Shown here piece by piece: positions 55,959 through 64,000 of a stretch of DNA of 64,000 bases. This DNA is from Larsenimonas suaedae. Its GTDB lineage: Bacteria > Pseudomonadota > Gammaproteobacteria > Pseudomonadales > Halomonadaceae. A program made the translations under genes and the position numbers. The notes below the pieces were generated by a model. It did no database searches and was not told the origin of the DNA. It worked only from the letters and a program-made list of their open reading frames with translations. Positions within the stretch are counted from its first letter, which is position 1. Every line of letters begins with the position of its first letter. The DNA is taken from positions 620,001-684,000 of the forward strand of contig NZ_JAMLJI010000002.1 of the NCBI RefSeq assembly GCF_023712105.1, given 5' to 3'.

Positions 55959-57164
55959 TCAGCGTTTCGTTCGCCCCTGCCCTGAGCGGCCGCCGCCACT
56001 GGCAGGACGCGACTTGCCGCTGCCACGCGCCTCGGACCGGCCCGATTTCCTGGCCGGTGCGCCTGCCTTGCCGGGTCCGGCACCGCCCTGTTTCGCGGCG
56101 TGTCGCCCTGCCGGTTTGCGCTTGGTGGCGGAAGTTCCCTTCGTCGCGTTCGAAGCGCTCTTAGGGCCCGCCTTTCCGCTCGCCGCCGGCTTACTTTTCG
56201 TGGCGGGTTTGTTCTTGGTGGCTGAACCGCCTTTCCCCGGCGGTTTGGCCGAGCCCTGCGCGCCCGATTTTGCGGTATGACGGCCAGCGGCCCCGCCCTT
56301 GCCGCTCGTTTTGGACGACGTGTTCTTCGCACCGCCCGCGGATCGGCTCGCGGCCGAGCGCTTGCCGGAGGCATGGTCATGGCTCTTTGCGCCCGTTTTG
56401 GACGCGGGTTTGCCATGGGCTGAGCGGCCCTTGTCCGCGACCTTCTCGGACTGCTGGGTCTGCGCGACAATGCCGTCGATTTCCTTCGGCGTGAGATCTC
56501 GCCAATCCCCCAGCGCCAGTCCCTTGAGCGACACGTTCATGATGCGGTTACGCACGAGCCGAGTGACCTCGTACCCGAAGTACTCACACATGCGACGAAT
56601 CTGGCGATTCAACCCCTGCACTAGAGTGATGTCGAATACGTTGGCCGACACTTTCTCCACCCGGCAGCGCTTGGTCACCTGACCGAGAATCGGTACGCCC
56701 TGCTGCATACCGTCGATGAAGCGCTCGGTGATCGGTTTATCCACCGTCACGCGATACTCTTTTTCGTGGTTGTTGCCCGCTCGAAGAATCTTGTTGACCA
56801 AATCGCCGTTGCTGGTAAGAAAGATCAGCCCCTCGGAGTCCTTGTCCAGCCGCCCGATCGGGAAGATTCGCGCGCCGTGGCCGACGAAGTCGACGATATT
56901 GGCCTTTTCGCTTGAGTCGGTGGTACTGACGATGCCGGGCGGCTTGTTCAATGCGATCAGCACGAAATCATCGTCTTCCAGCGGCTCGATCTCCTGGCCA
57001 TTGACCTTGACCCGATCCCCCGGCGCAACCTGATCGCCGGTCGTCGCACGCCGCCCGTTGATCCAGACATTGCCCTGTTCGACGAAGCGGTCCGCCTCTC
57101 GCCGGGAGCACATGCCGCTCTCGCTGATGTATTTGTTGATGCGGGTGGATTGTCGAAATGACAT
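55959..57164 (-). CDS. rluF: 23S rRNA pseudouridine synthase RluF with long basic tail
   Basis: The 401-residue protein has an S4 domain (about residues 5-60) and a RsuA/RluB-type catalytic domain (about 65-240) with the catalytic D107 in [10 protein letters not shown], the same number as E. coli Rlu[16 protein letters not shown] is the second conserved motif. Roughly the last 160 residues consist of Lys, Gly, Ala, Ser, Arg and Pro and should be disordered; E. coli RluF has a much shorter tail. It modifies U2604 in 23S rRNA. No clear ribosome site was found for ATG 57164. Confidence 0.88.
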   Translation of the reverse strand: MSFRQSTRINKYISESGMCSRREADRFVEQGNVWINGRRATTGDQVAPGDRVKVNGQEIEPLEDDDFVLIALNKPPGIVSTTDSSEKANIVDFVGHGARIFPIGRLDKDSEGLIFLTSNGDLVNKILRAGNNHEKEYRVTVDKPITERFIDGMQQGVPILGQVTKRCRVEKVSANVFDITLVQGLNRQIRRMCEYFGYEVTRLVRNRIMNVSLKGLALGDWRDLTPKEIDGIVAQTQQSEKVADKGRSAHGKPASKTGAKSHDHASGKRSAASRSAGGAKNTSSKTSGKGGAAGRHTAKSGAQGSAKPPGKGGSATKNKPATKSKPAASGKAGPKSASNATKGTSATKRKPAGRHAAKQGGAGPGKAGAPARKSGRSEARGSGKSRPASGGGRSGQGRTKR

Positions 57165-57337
57165 AGCGTCGAACACCGTAAAACGTCCCAAAGTGCGCAA
57201 AGTATGTCGCAAACCGCCTCCGGAACGTTAGCGTTCAGGGCGAAAAAACGTGACGCGTTCAACGGCTGCGCATGCCCGACACGCTACATACTCTGCTGAT
57301 CCGTTACCGACACGCACGTCTGTGTGACGTCATCGGC

Positions 57338-58918
57338 TCACAGCGACTGCAGCCAGAATAGAAACACGATCCAGCCGAAGAAATAGAGAATCAGGGCGAT
57401 GATCCAGCCGCGTACCGAGGGTGTCGTGGCGGCGTCCTTCTCGGGGCGGCGGGCAAACGTCAGCCCCTTAAGCTGTGACACCGACGGGCGCCCGCCGGTG
57501 CAGCGGCTGACAAGGTGCCCGGCCACAACCACCACGACCACGCCGACGAGGTTGTAGTAAAGCCAGGACATCTCGACGACGCTCGTTAGACTCCAGACCA
57601 CCACCACCCCGATCACCAGTCCGAAAAACGCCCCGGTGGCATTGACGCGGCGGCTCAGGATCGCCAGCCAGAACGCCCCGAGCAGCACGCCGTTGAAGTA
57701 CGAACCCACCTTGTTCACTGCCTCGATCACCGGCCCCAGGTTGCCTGCAAAGAACGCAAAGCAGGTGGCAAACACGCCCCAGAGCACCGTGGCCCAACGC
57801 GAGGCCGCGAGGTAGTGCGCGCTGGAGGCGTCTTTCTTGATGAAGCGCTGGTAGATGTCTCTGACCGAGACCGCCGAGAGTGAGTTGAGCGCCGAGTCGA
57901 GACTCGACATAGCCGCGGCGAACACGCCGGCCACCACCAGCCCGGAAATGCCCGGCGGCAACTCGGTGACCACGAACCGGGGAAACAACTCATTGGGGTT
58001 ATCGACATTGGGTGCGCCGGTATGGGCGTAGAACGCGTAGAGCATGATGCCGATGAACAGAAACAGCATCATCTGAGGCACCAGTAGAAAACCGCCGAGA
58101 ATGAGTGAGCGCTTGCTCTCATGCTCGGAGCGGCTTGTGAGCACGCGCTGAATCTGGCTTTGATCGGCGCCGAAATACGCCACGTGCAGAAAGAACCCAC
58201 CCACAACACCGGCCCACAGGCTGTAGGTGGCCGATGGCGCCGTGTCGAGGTTGATCGGGTGCAGCATGTCGTTATCGCGGGCGACACTGATCACCTCGCT
58301 CCAGCCGCCGGGCAAGGCATCGAGCATCACGACCATGCTGAGACCGGCCCCGAGCCACAGCACCAGCATCTGCATCACATCGGTCCAGATGACGGCGCTG
58401 ATACCGCCAAGTACCGTGTAGCTGACCGCGATGACCGCCATCAGGAGAATGGTCCAGTTGACCGGCCAACCGGTTACCACCGACAGCACCAGCGCCGGGG
58501 CATAGAGGACGATGCCGGTGGCAAGCCCACGGGCCAACAGGAACAGACACGCCGCCAAGACACGGGCCCGTACATCGAACCGACGCTCGAGAAATTCATA
58601 AACGGTGTAGACGCCGCTTCGATAAAACATCGGCACCAGAAACGCGATCAGAAACCCGATCGCAAGCGGGGCGTTCACAAACGTGATCAGCCGCTCGAGC
58701 CCGCCCTCATACCCCCAGCCCGGCGCCCCGATGAAGGTAATGGCACTGGCCTGGGTCGCCATCACCGAGAGCCCTACTGCCCACCAGGGGAGCTTGCGAC
58801 CGCCCAGAAAGTAATCTTCGGTCGAGCCCTGCTTACGGCCCATCCAGGCCCCGACTGCCGCAGTCAGAGCAATGTAGGCCACCAGCACCAGCGTGTCCCA
58901 GATCGTGAAATGACTCAT
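57338..58918 (-). CDS. Sodium:solute symporter (SSS family)
   Basis: The 526-residue membrane protein has about thirteen hydrophobic helices. GSTEDYFLGGRKLPWWAVG (residues 31-49) and SVMATQASAITFIGAPG are SSS-family motifs, as are SSLDSALNSLSAVSVRDIYQ and the C-terminal pattern. It imports a sugar, myo-inositol or organic acid with sodium. AGGGGG lies upstream of ATG 58918. Its 5' region carries the 4x14-bp array. Confidence 0.9.
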   Translation of the reverse strand: MSHFTIWDTLVLVAYIALTAAVGAWMGRKQGSTEDYFLGGRKLPWWAVGLSVMATQASAITFIGAPGWGYEGGLERLITFVNAPLAIGFLIAFLVPMFYRSGVYTVYEFLERRFDVRARVLAACLFLLARGLATGIVLYAPALVLSVVTGWPVNWTILLMAVIAVSYTVLGGISAVIWTDVMQMLVLWLGAGLSMVVMLDALPGGWSEVISVARDNDMLHPINLDTAPSATYSLWAGVVGGFFLHVAYFGADQSQIQRVLTSRSEHESKRSLILGGFLLVPQMMLFLFIGIMLYAFYAHTGAPNVDNPNELFPRFVVTELPPGISGLVVAGVFAAAMSSLDSALNSLSAVSVRDIYQRFIKKDASSAHYLAASRWATVLWGVFATCFAFFAGNLGPVIEAVNKVGSYFNGVLLGAFWLAILSRRVNATGAFFGLVIGVVVVWSLTSVVEMSWLYYNLVGVVVVVVAGHLVSRCTGGRPSVSQLKGLTFARRPEKDAATTPSVRGWIIALILYFFGWIVFLFWLQSL

Positions 58919-59006
58919 GCTGCCCCCTGTCCATCACCGCGCGGTTGTTGTTATGTGCATCGCGCCTCTTGGTACCGACTCATCTCGAGTGCGCCAGCCG
59001 ATGACG

Positions 59007-59062
59007 CTGTTTACACGCCCCTGTTCACATGGCGCTGTTCACATGACCCTGTTCACTATAGT
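59007..59062. repeat. Four tandem 14-bp repeats upstream of the SSS symporter
   Basis: CTGTTTACACGCCC, CTGTTCACATGGCG, CTGTTCACATGACC and CTGTTCACTATAGT follow in exact 14-bp register. The array is 89 bases upstream of the minus-strand symporter and 163 upstream of the plus-strand dehydrogenase, within a 306-bp divergent gap that has no other clear feature. Confidence 0.9.
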
Positions 59063-59224
59063 TGGCGGTCGAAAAAGGGGTTCGAAAACACCCCCCTAAA
59101 TTAGTAGAACGCCAAGAAAAGGCCGGCGCGCCGTCATCCGGGCAATGCCGTGGCAAAGCCTGTAGCGAGCGCTTACGCTAGGCTCGATAGGCACACCGTT
59201 TAGATCCATCGACAAGAGGCTTAC

Positions 59225-60109
59225 ATGTCACATTCCCACATCACCGTTGCCGTCCTCGGACTTGGCGCCATGGGCCATGCCTTTGCCGCGAATCTCTTGA
59301 AAAACGAGTTCACGCTCCGACTCTGGAACCGCACACGCGCTCGAGGCGAGGACCTCGAACAACAGGGCGCTACGCTTTGTGATACTCCCGCAGACGCCGT
59401 ACGCGGCGCTGACGTGGTGCTCACCATGCTGCCCGACATCGACACCACTCGAGAGGTGATGTTCGACCAGGGCGCGCTTGAGGCCATGCAAAAGGACGCC
59501 ACGTTCCTACAGATGGGTACGCTCGGCGTCGAGCCGACCGACGATCTGGTGCAGGCCATCGCCACGCAGCGGTCCGATGTCGTAGTCATCGACGCACCTG
59601 TTTCCGGCACCAAGGCACCGGCCGAAAACGCCCAGGTACTGGTGCTTGCAAGCGGTAAACGCGAACGGGCCCCGCACATCGATGCGGTGTTCGAGGCCAT
59701 CTCGAAGGGGGCTCGCTGGCTTGGCGAGGCTGGCGCCGGGGCGCGGATGAAACTGGTGGTCAACGCCTGGCTGATCGAAATGATGCAAGGCATCGCCGAG
59801 AGCGCGCAGCTTGCAAAAACGCTTGGATTTTCGACCGACGATTTCTGGTCCGTGCTCGACGGCGGGCCGCTGGCCGCGCCCTACGTCAAGGCCAAGCTGG
59901 ACATGATCAAGAGTGAAGATTTCGAGGCGCAGATGGCGCTTGAGTGGGGACTCAAGGATGCGCGGCTGGCACTTGAAGCGGCGGACACCACCCCGATGCC
60001 GGGCCTTCAAGGCATCGAGGCGTTCTGGCGCGAGGCCGATGGTCAGGGCCACGCCAAGGATGACATCGCAAGCATCTACGCCTACTTGGACACCCTGAAA
60101 CGCGGCTGA
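59225..60109 (+). CDS. NAD(P)-dependent dehydrogenase, 3-hydroxyisobutyrate dehydrogenase family
   Basis: The 294-residue protein has the GLGAMGHAFAANL nucleotide-binding motif (residues 12-24), LDGG-type substrate motifs and the phrase GAGARMKLVVN with the catalytic lysine near residue 176. VIDAPVSGTKAPAENAQVLV is the family's substrate-binding loop. Relatives oxidise 3-hydroxyisobutyrate, tartronate semialdehyde or glyoxylate-type substrates. AAGAGG precedes the ATG. It ends one base before the pyrC' stop. Confidence 0.9.
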   Translation: MSHSHITVAVLGLGAMGHAFAANLLKNEFTLRLWNRTRARGEDLEQQGATLCDTPADAVRGADVVLTMLPDIDTTREVMFDQGALEAMQKDATFLQMGTLGVEPTDDLVQAIATQRSDVVVIDAPVSGTKAPAENAQVLVLASGKRERAPHIDAVFEAISKGARWLGEAGAGARMKLVVNAWLIEMMQGIAESAQLAKTLGFSTDDFWSVLDGGPLAAPYVKAKLDMIKSEDFEAQMALEWGLKDARLALEAADTTPMPGLQGIEAFWREADGQGHAKDDIASIYAYLDTLKRG

Positions 60110-60110
60110 G

Positions 60111-61421
60111 TTACAGCGCGTGACGAAGCTTTCCGTCCACAATGGTCGCCACGCAACGCCCGTTCATCGACACGCCGGCAAGCGGCGTGTTGGTGCCAAC
60201 CGATTGCCATGCGCCTTCGGTTGGCGTCCAGCGATGAATACGATCAAAAATGGCAATATCCGCCGCGCACTGCGCCTTAAGCGTGCCGGCTGCACACCCC
60301 AGCACCCGGGCGGGGCCTGCGGTCAGGCTGTCGATCAGTCGCTCAAGCGACAAGCCCCCCTCCTCGACCAGCGCCATCCCCATGCTCCAGCAGGTTTCGA
60401 GGCTGGTAATACCGGGCTGTGATTCGGCAAACGGTGCCAGCTTGGCCGCCGCTTCATGGGGCAGGTGATCGCTCACGATGGCGTCGATTACGCCCGACTC
60501 GACTCCCGCTCGGAGCGCGTCGCGGTCGTGCGCGCCTCGCAGGGGCGGCTGAAAATGAAAGCGGCTGTCGAACCCTTCCAGCAACTGATCCGTCCAGTGC
60601 AGATGCATGATGCTGACGTCTGCCGTAACCGGAAGCCCCCGCGCCTTGGCCGCCGCGACGGCCTCAACGCCCTTGGCCGTGGAGAGCCTTGAAAAGTGCG
60701 CGCGAACGCCGGTCTGCTCGACCAACACCAGCCACTGGGCAAGCGCGATGGTCTCGGCCGCCGCCGGAATGCCACTGAGCCCGAGCCGAGCCGCCACTGC
60801 GCCATCGTGCGCGCAGCCACCGGCTGCGAGCGCGGCGTCTTCTGGTTGAATGTGCACCGGGATATCAAAGGTCGCGGCGTAATCGAGACAGCGGAGCGCG
60901 ACCCGGGTGTCCGTAATTGGCGCGCGTCCGTTGGTCAATGCCGCACATCCGGCAGCCTTGAGACCGGCCATGTTGGAAAGAAGCTCACCCTCAAGCCCCT
61001 TGGTCAGTGCCCCGAGCGGCAGAATGTGTGGCCCCTCGAGCGCCCGGGCCTTCGTGAGTAGCGTTTGAATCTGCGGCGCGTTATCGAGAATGGGTGAGGT
61101 ATCCGGCCTCGGGCACAGCGTGGTATAGCCCCCCGAAAGCCCTGCACGAGCCTCCGAGGCAAGCGAGCCCTTGTAGCTCGGCCCCGGCTCACGCAGATGC
61201 GGCCCAAGATCGATCAGGCCCGGCGTTATCAGACACCCTTCCAGTGACCAGCTCTGCTCCGGCGTGAACCCCACCGGTGCCTTGCCAAGCGCCTTGATGC
61301 GCCCGCGCTCCACGTGCACGTCGTAGACCCCATTGAGCCCTTGCGCCGTATCCAGTACATGCGCCCCGTGCAGGGTATAGCGTTCGGCAATTTCAGCAGC
61401 AGTAAACGGGATGCGCGACAT
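60111..61421 (-). CDS. pyrC': Dihydroorotase-like PyrC' (non-catalytic ATCase partner)
   Basis: The 436-residue protein has the dihydroorotase fold, but the first metal motif, normally DxHxHLREPG, reads DLGPHLREPG (first His missing). Other zinc-binding positions also look altered (IQPED in place of the second set), while SDHLPHE remains. In Pseudomonas a degenerate PyrC' of this kind is needed to assemble aspartate transcarbamoylase. The start at 61421 follows GAGG. Unlike usual, it does not overlap pyrB but is separated by about 780 bp. Confidence 0.85.
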   Translation of the reverse strand: MSRIPFTAAEIAERYTLHGAHVLDTAQGLNGVYDVHVERGRIKALGKAPVGFTPEQSWSLEGCLITPGLIDLGPHLREPGPSYKGSLASEARAGLSGGYTTLCPRPDTSPILDNAPQIQTLLTKARALEGPHILPLGALTKGLEGELLSNMAGLKAAGCAALTNGRAPITDTRVALRCLDYAATFDIPVHIQPEDAALAAGGCAHDGAVAARLGLSGIPAAAETIALAQWLVLVEQTGVRAHFSRLSTAKGVEAVAAAKARGLPVTADVSIMHLHWTDQLLEGFDSRFHFQPPLRGAHDRDALRAGVESGVIDAIVSDHLPHEAAAKLAPFAESQPGITSLETCWSMGMALVEEGGLSLERLIDSLTAGPARVLGCAAGTLKAQCAADIAIFDRIHRWTPTEGAWQSVGTNTPLAGVSMNGRCVATIVDGKLRHAL

Positions 61422-62203
61422 GAAGGCCTCGTTCGGGAAATGAGCGTCGCGCCAGAGTATAGCGCCCTTTGTCAGGGGTAAAAAACGCATATCCTGCCTG
61501 CCTTTTACCGCATGGGAAAGGCGTATGAAGACGGGCGGCATAATACGCTCGATCTAATTACGTAAATTATTACATAAAACCGTATTCTGAGAATTTAGAT
61601 ATCAAGCTAATTAATTAAATACGCTAAATCAGGAGAATACTGGCAGCCGAAATAACATGTAAACTTTCTAATTAAATGAATTTTGCGTCAGTGCAACCAT
61701 TAAATCGCCCCGCTGCTTTGAGCGCTTTCACACATACATCTGCAGCCGCGCCCTTCAAACGCAGAAAGCCACGATTAAAAGTCCCCCGTGCAGGCTAAGC
61801 CGTACAAACCCCAATACGGCGCACGGATCCCCCACGTCGCACAGGTCATCCAGGGCACACCGGTAAGCAGCGATTCACCATGACGTCTGGCGCCCGAAAC
61901 GCTCTCAACAAACAGATATAGTCGACAAAATGGCTTAAAATCTAAAAAATTCAGGGAAAAGAGAATCAACGGTGACACATCCGCAAGGGGAGTCAACCGG
62001 AAAAAAAGCGTCCGAAGGCATGCATTTAATGGCTCTAAAAGTGGGTTCCGTCAGGTATGGATCACGACATCGCCGTTCATATCTGGCCGTAAACACTCAC
62101 GCCGCGCATGCAGGGAGACTGATCGGCGCCGCCTAAAGGCGACGCCGGTCATGATTAAAGGGAGTGTTCGAAAGGGAGGATGGAAAAAAAGGGGGGGGTC
62201 GGC
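61422..62203. other. Unusual AT-rich gap between pyrB and pyrC'
   Basis: These 782 bases separate two genes that normally overlap or touch. The section 61550-61700 is much more AT-rich than the chromosome average here. A minus-strand frame (61775-61996, TTG start, 73 codons) has no recognised domain. A loosely paired stem (about 62126-62150) lies near the pyrB end, and a poly-G/poly-A stretch (62184-62199) follows. No inverted terminal repeats of an insertion sequence were found. It may be a decayed insertion. Confidence 0.45.
61540..61567 (-). promoter_or_regulatory. Putative promoter of pyrC'
   Basis: On the minus strand TATTAT (61540-61545) is a near-consensus -10 element, and ATTTAC/TTTACG (around 61561-61567) lies 15-16 bases upstream as a weak -35. 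It would give a leader of about 110 nt, allowing separate transcription of pyrC'. Confidence 0.35.
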
Positions 62204-63196
62204 TCAGGCAGCGTTTTGCTGGGTCTGCCCGCTGACCGCCATCGACATCACCGCCATGCGCACCGCGATGCCGTTGGTGACCTGATCGAGAATCAGCGAA
62301 CGCGGGCCATCGGCCACACTCGACTCGATTTCGACGCCGCGGTTGATTGGCCCCGGATGCATGACGACAGCCTCGGGGTGCGCGTAGGAAAGCGTCTCGC
62401 GGGTCAGGCCGTAGTAGCGGTAATACTCGCTCTCAGAGGGCAGCAGAGCCCCATCCATACGCTCTTTTTGAAGGCGCAGCATGATCACCACATCGACGTC
62501 CTCAAGGCCCTTTTTGAGGTCGGTAAAGACCCGTGCGCCCATGGACTCGATGTCGGTCGGAAGCAGCGTATTCGGCGCGACCACTCGCACTTCACCGGCG
62601 CCAAGCGTTTTGAGCGCGTGAATCTGGGAGCGCGCGACTCGCGAATGGAGAATGTCTCCGACGATGGCGACCTTGAGTGCTTCGAACGCGCCCTTGTGGC
62701 GCCGGATCGTCAGCATGTCGAGCATCGCCTGGGTCGGGTGAGCGTGGCGGCCATCGCCTGCGTTGATGATCGCAACGTTCGGCGTGACCTGACTTGCAAT
62801 GAAGTGCGCTGCCCCCGAGTCGCTGTGGCGCACAACAAAGGCATCGGCCTGCATCGCCTCCAGATTGAACAGGGTGTCGCGCAGGGTTTCGCCCTTGGAC
62901 GCGGAGGAGGCGCTGATGTCGAGGTTCAGAACATCCGCCGAGAGGCGCTTGGCCGCCAGCTCAAACGTGGCCCGTGTGCGGGTGGAGTTTTCGAAAAACA
63001 GATTGACCACCGTGCGCCCACGCAAAAGCGGCACCTTCTTGACCTGAGCGTCACCGATGCCGCGAAAATTGTCGGCCGTATCGAGAATCTCGGTCAGAAG
63101 CGACTTTGAAAGCCCCTTGATGTCGAGGAAATGGCGCAGGCGCCCATCGCGGGTGAGCTGCACGTCCTCGGGGGTGGCCGGCGGAAGAATCTGCAT
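62204..63196 (-). CDS. pyrB: Aspartate carbamoyltransferase catalytic subunit
   Basis: The 330-residue enzyme makes N-carbamoyl-aspartate in pyrimidine synthesis. [18 protein letters not shown] (about residues 69-86) binds carbamoyl phosphate, and [16 protein letters not shown] and [11 protein letters not shown] complete the active site. It is one base after pyrR. The N-terminal extension of about 20 residues is typical of the Pseudomonas-type large ATCase that associates with PyrC'. Confidence 0.97.
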   Translation of the reverse strand: MQILPPATPEDVQLTRDGRLRHFLDIKGLSKSLLTEILDTADNFRGIGDAQVKKVPLLRGRTVVNLFFENSTRTRATFELAAKRLSADVLNLDISASSASKGETLRDTLFNLEAMQADAFVVRHSDSGAAHFIASQVTPNVAIINAGDGRHAHPTQAMLDMLTIRRHKGAFEALKVAIVGDILHSRVARSQIHALKTLGAGEVRVVAPNTLLPTDIESMGARVFTDLKKGLEDVDVVIMLRLQKERMDGALLPSESEYYRYYGLTRETLSYAHPEAVVMHPGPINRGVEIESSVADGPRSLILDQVTNGIAVRMAVMSMAVSGQTQQNAA

Positions 63197-63197
63197 G

Positions 63198-63695
63198 TCA
63201 AGACTCCTTGAGCGAAAGGGACAAAGGGTCGGGGCCGTTGAGCTTGACCCGCTGCCCCATTGGCAGGGTCAACCGCTCGCCGACCAGATCGGGCTGAATC
63301 GGAAGCTCGCGTCCGGGTAGGTCAATCAGTGCGGCAAGCGTGATGCGCTCGGGACGCCCGAAATCGAAGAGCTCGTTCATGGCCGCTCGAATGGTCCGTC
63401 CAGACATCACGACATCATCGATCAAGAGCACGTGAGCGCCCTCGATCTCAAACGGCAGCTCCGTACTTCGACGCGTGGCCGGCAGGCCCTGACGGTCGAA
63501 ATCATCGCGCCAGAAACCGATGTCCAGCGTGCCGATCGGCCCATCGAGTCCAAGCCGCTCGGCCAACGCCTGAGCGACCCACACGCCTCCGGTGTGAAGA
63601 CCGACCAGGGTCGGGGGCGTTGACGCCTCATCGAGGTGAGCGCGGGTGACGGCCGCCAAACGGTCCAGGAGCGCCGGTACGGAAGGTAGGGTCAT
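63198..63695 (-). CDS. pyrR: PyrR bifunctional regulator/uracil phosphoribosyltransferase
   Basis: The 165-residue protein has a phosphoribosyltransferase fold with the PRPP loop [17 protein letters not shown] (about residues 88-104). It is placed before pyrB in an operon, as in Pseudomonas. In some bacteria it binds pyr mRNA leaders; in this group it may act mainly as an enzyme. It overlaps ruvX by four bases. Confidence 0.93.
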   Translation of the reverse strand: MTLPSVPALLDRLAAVTRAHLDEASTPPTLVGLHTGGVWVAQALAERLGLDGPIGTLDIGFWRDDFDRQGLPATRRSTELPFEIEGAHVLLIDDVVMSGRTIRAAMNELFDFGRPERITLAALIDLPGRELPIQPDLVGERLTLPMGQRVKLNGPDPLSLSLKES

Positions 63696-64000
63696 CGTTC
63701 AATCTCCGAAAGCAGTGCGCCGATCACGTCGTCGCGCTGAAAAAAACCGGCCAGAATCAGCTGGGCCGCCAGCCCATCCACACCGTGCTCGCGGTAATTG
63801 CCCTTGTGCCCACGCTCGTGGGCGATAGCCTTGGCCTCGCGGGTCGTGCCGCGCTCATCGACCATTTCAAACGGCTTGCCGTAGCGGCCATAGAGCCGCT
63901 TGGCGAACTTCCGCGCTCTGAGGCTCATTTCCGACTCACTGTCATCCATATTGAGCGGCAGGCCCACCACGAACAGATCCGGCTGCCATTCCTCGATCAG
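63692..64000 (-). CDS. ruvX: Holliday junction resolvase-like protein YqgF (partial)
   Basis: The C-terminal 102 residues are present; the gene continues beyond the right edge. EEWQPDLFVVGLPLNMD and DERGTTREAKAIA, ending in HGVDGLAAQLIL, match the YqgF/RuvX family, which is implicated in 16S rRNA processing and Holliday junction resolution. It overlaps pyrR by ATGA and so heads the ruvX-pyrR-pyrB set. Confidence 0.94.
   Translation of the reverse strand: MIEEWQPDLFVVGLPLNMDDSESEMSLRARKFAKRLYGRYGKPFEMVDERGTTREAKAIAHERGHKGNYREHGVDGLAAQLILAGFFQRDDVIGALLSEIER

Noticed and set aside
61775-61996. 73-codon minus-strand gene between pyrB and pyrC'
   Set aside because: The start codon is TTG without a ribosome site and the product matches no known family; kept only as part of the gap description.

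Overview
The window is a high-GC, gene-dense stretch of bacterial chromosome. The genes look gammaproteobacterial and most like the Halomonadaceae (Halomonas and relatives). The reasons are the Pseudomonas/Halomonas-type ruvX-pyrR-pyrB-pyrC' block with a degenerate dihydroorotase, a PA4872-type oxaloacetate decarboxylase, divergent ppsA/ppsR, and TRAP-TAXI and SSS sodium-coupled transporters. This assignment is inferred from gene content and not from a marker gene. I see no phage, integrase, complete insertion sequence, CRISPR array, rRNA or tRNA.

Layout. 1-330: start of a chemotaxis receptor, cut by the window edge. 0.6-6.8 kb: a possible gene remnant, azoreductase, a LysR regulator divergent from an MFS exporter, hemB, and a membrane protein with a highly charged tail. 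6.8-14.5 kb: a purine-ureide (allantoin) island with an NCS1 permease, a GntR regulator, a racemase and PuuE-type allantoinase, facing an opposing operon of PucG-type aminotransferase, allantoate amidohydrolase and an RpiR regulator. Together these would convert allantoin to allantoate, ureidoglycine, and then oxalurate plus glycine. 14.7-18.5 kb: two alpha/beta hydrolases separated by about 17 copies of CGGT, a cyclodeaminase-family protein and tag. 18.5-19.2 kb: two very small exported Gly-rich proteins ending in Cys. 19.3-25.3 kb: a TRAP-TAXI transporter, a small exported protein, and an XRE/cupin regulator with azlCD. 25.3-28.5 kb: an operon of outer-membrane porin, periplasmic PstS-like protein and membrane diguanylate cyclase. 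28.6-34.4 kb: topoisomerase IB, lipoprotein, UspA, LysE, AraC, M23 peptidase, purU. 34.4-38.6 kb: ppsA/ppsR and a P-loop kinase. 38.7-42.3 kb: a PP-loop enzyme, a MarR/siderophore-interacting-protein operon with a Fur-like box, and a YhhS-type MFS protein. 42.4-49.1 kb: RNase J homologue, EamA exporter, Gfo/Idh/MocA dehydrogenase, oxaloacetate decarboxylase, OmpW-like barrel, SUI1-like factor, YbaY-like lipoprotein. 49.1-54 kb: a LacI-regulated sugar symporter and GH3 glucosidase. 54-60.1 kb: sirtuin, NERD-like membrane protein, RluF with a long basic tail, SSS symporter, HIBADH-family dehydrogenase. 60.1-64 kb: pyrC', an unusual AT-rich gap, then pyrB, pyrR and ruvX (partial).

Most genes use a clear Shine-Dalgarno sequence, many operons are coupled by ATGA overlaps, and converging genes are usually separated by strong intrinsic terminators. 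The most unusual theme is short tandem repetition in non-coding DNA: a 67-bp CGGT tract, 4x16 bp, 4x14 bp, 3x19 bp and 2x19 bp arrays, most of them placed in 5' regions of genes. Other points for follow-up are a candidate small RNA upstream of the 5.3-kb gene, the two tiny Cys-ending exported proteins, the porin/PstS-like/diguanylate cyclase operon, an RNase J homologue in a gammaproteobacterium, and the pyrB-pyrC' gap.
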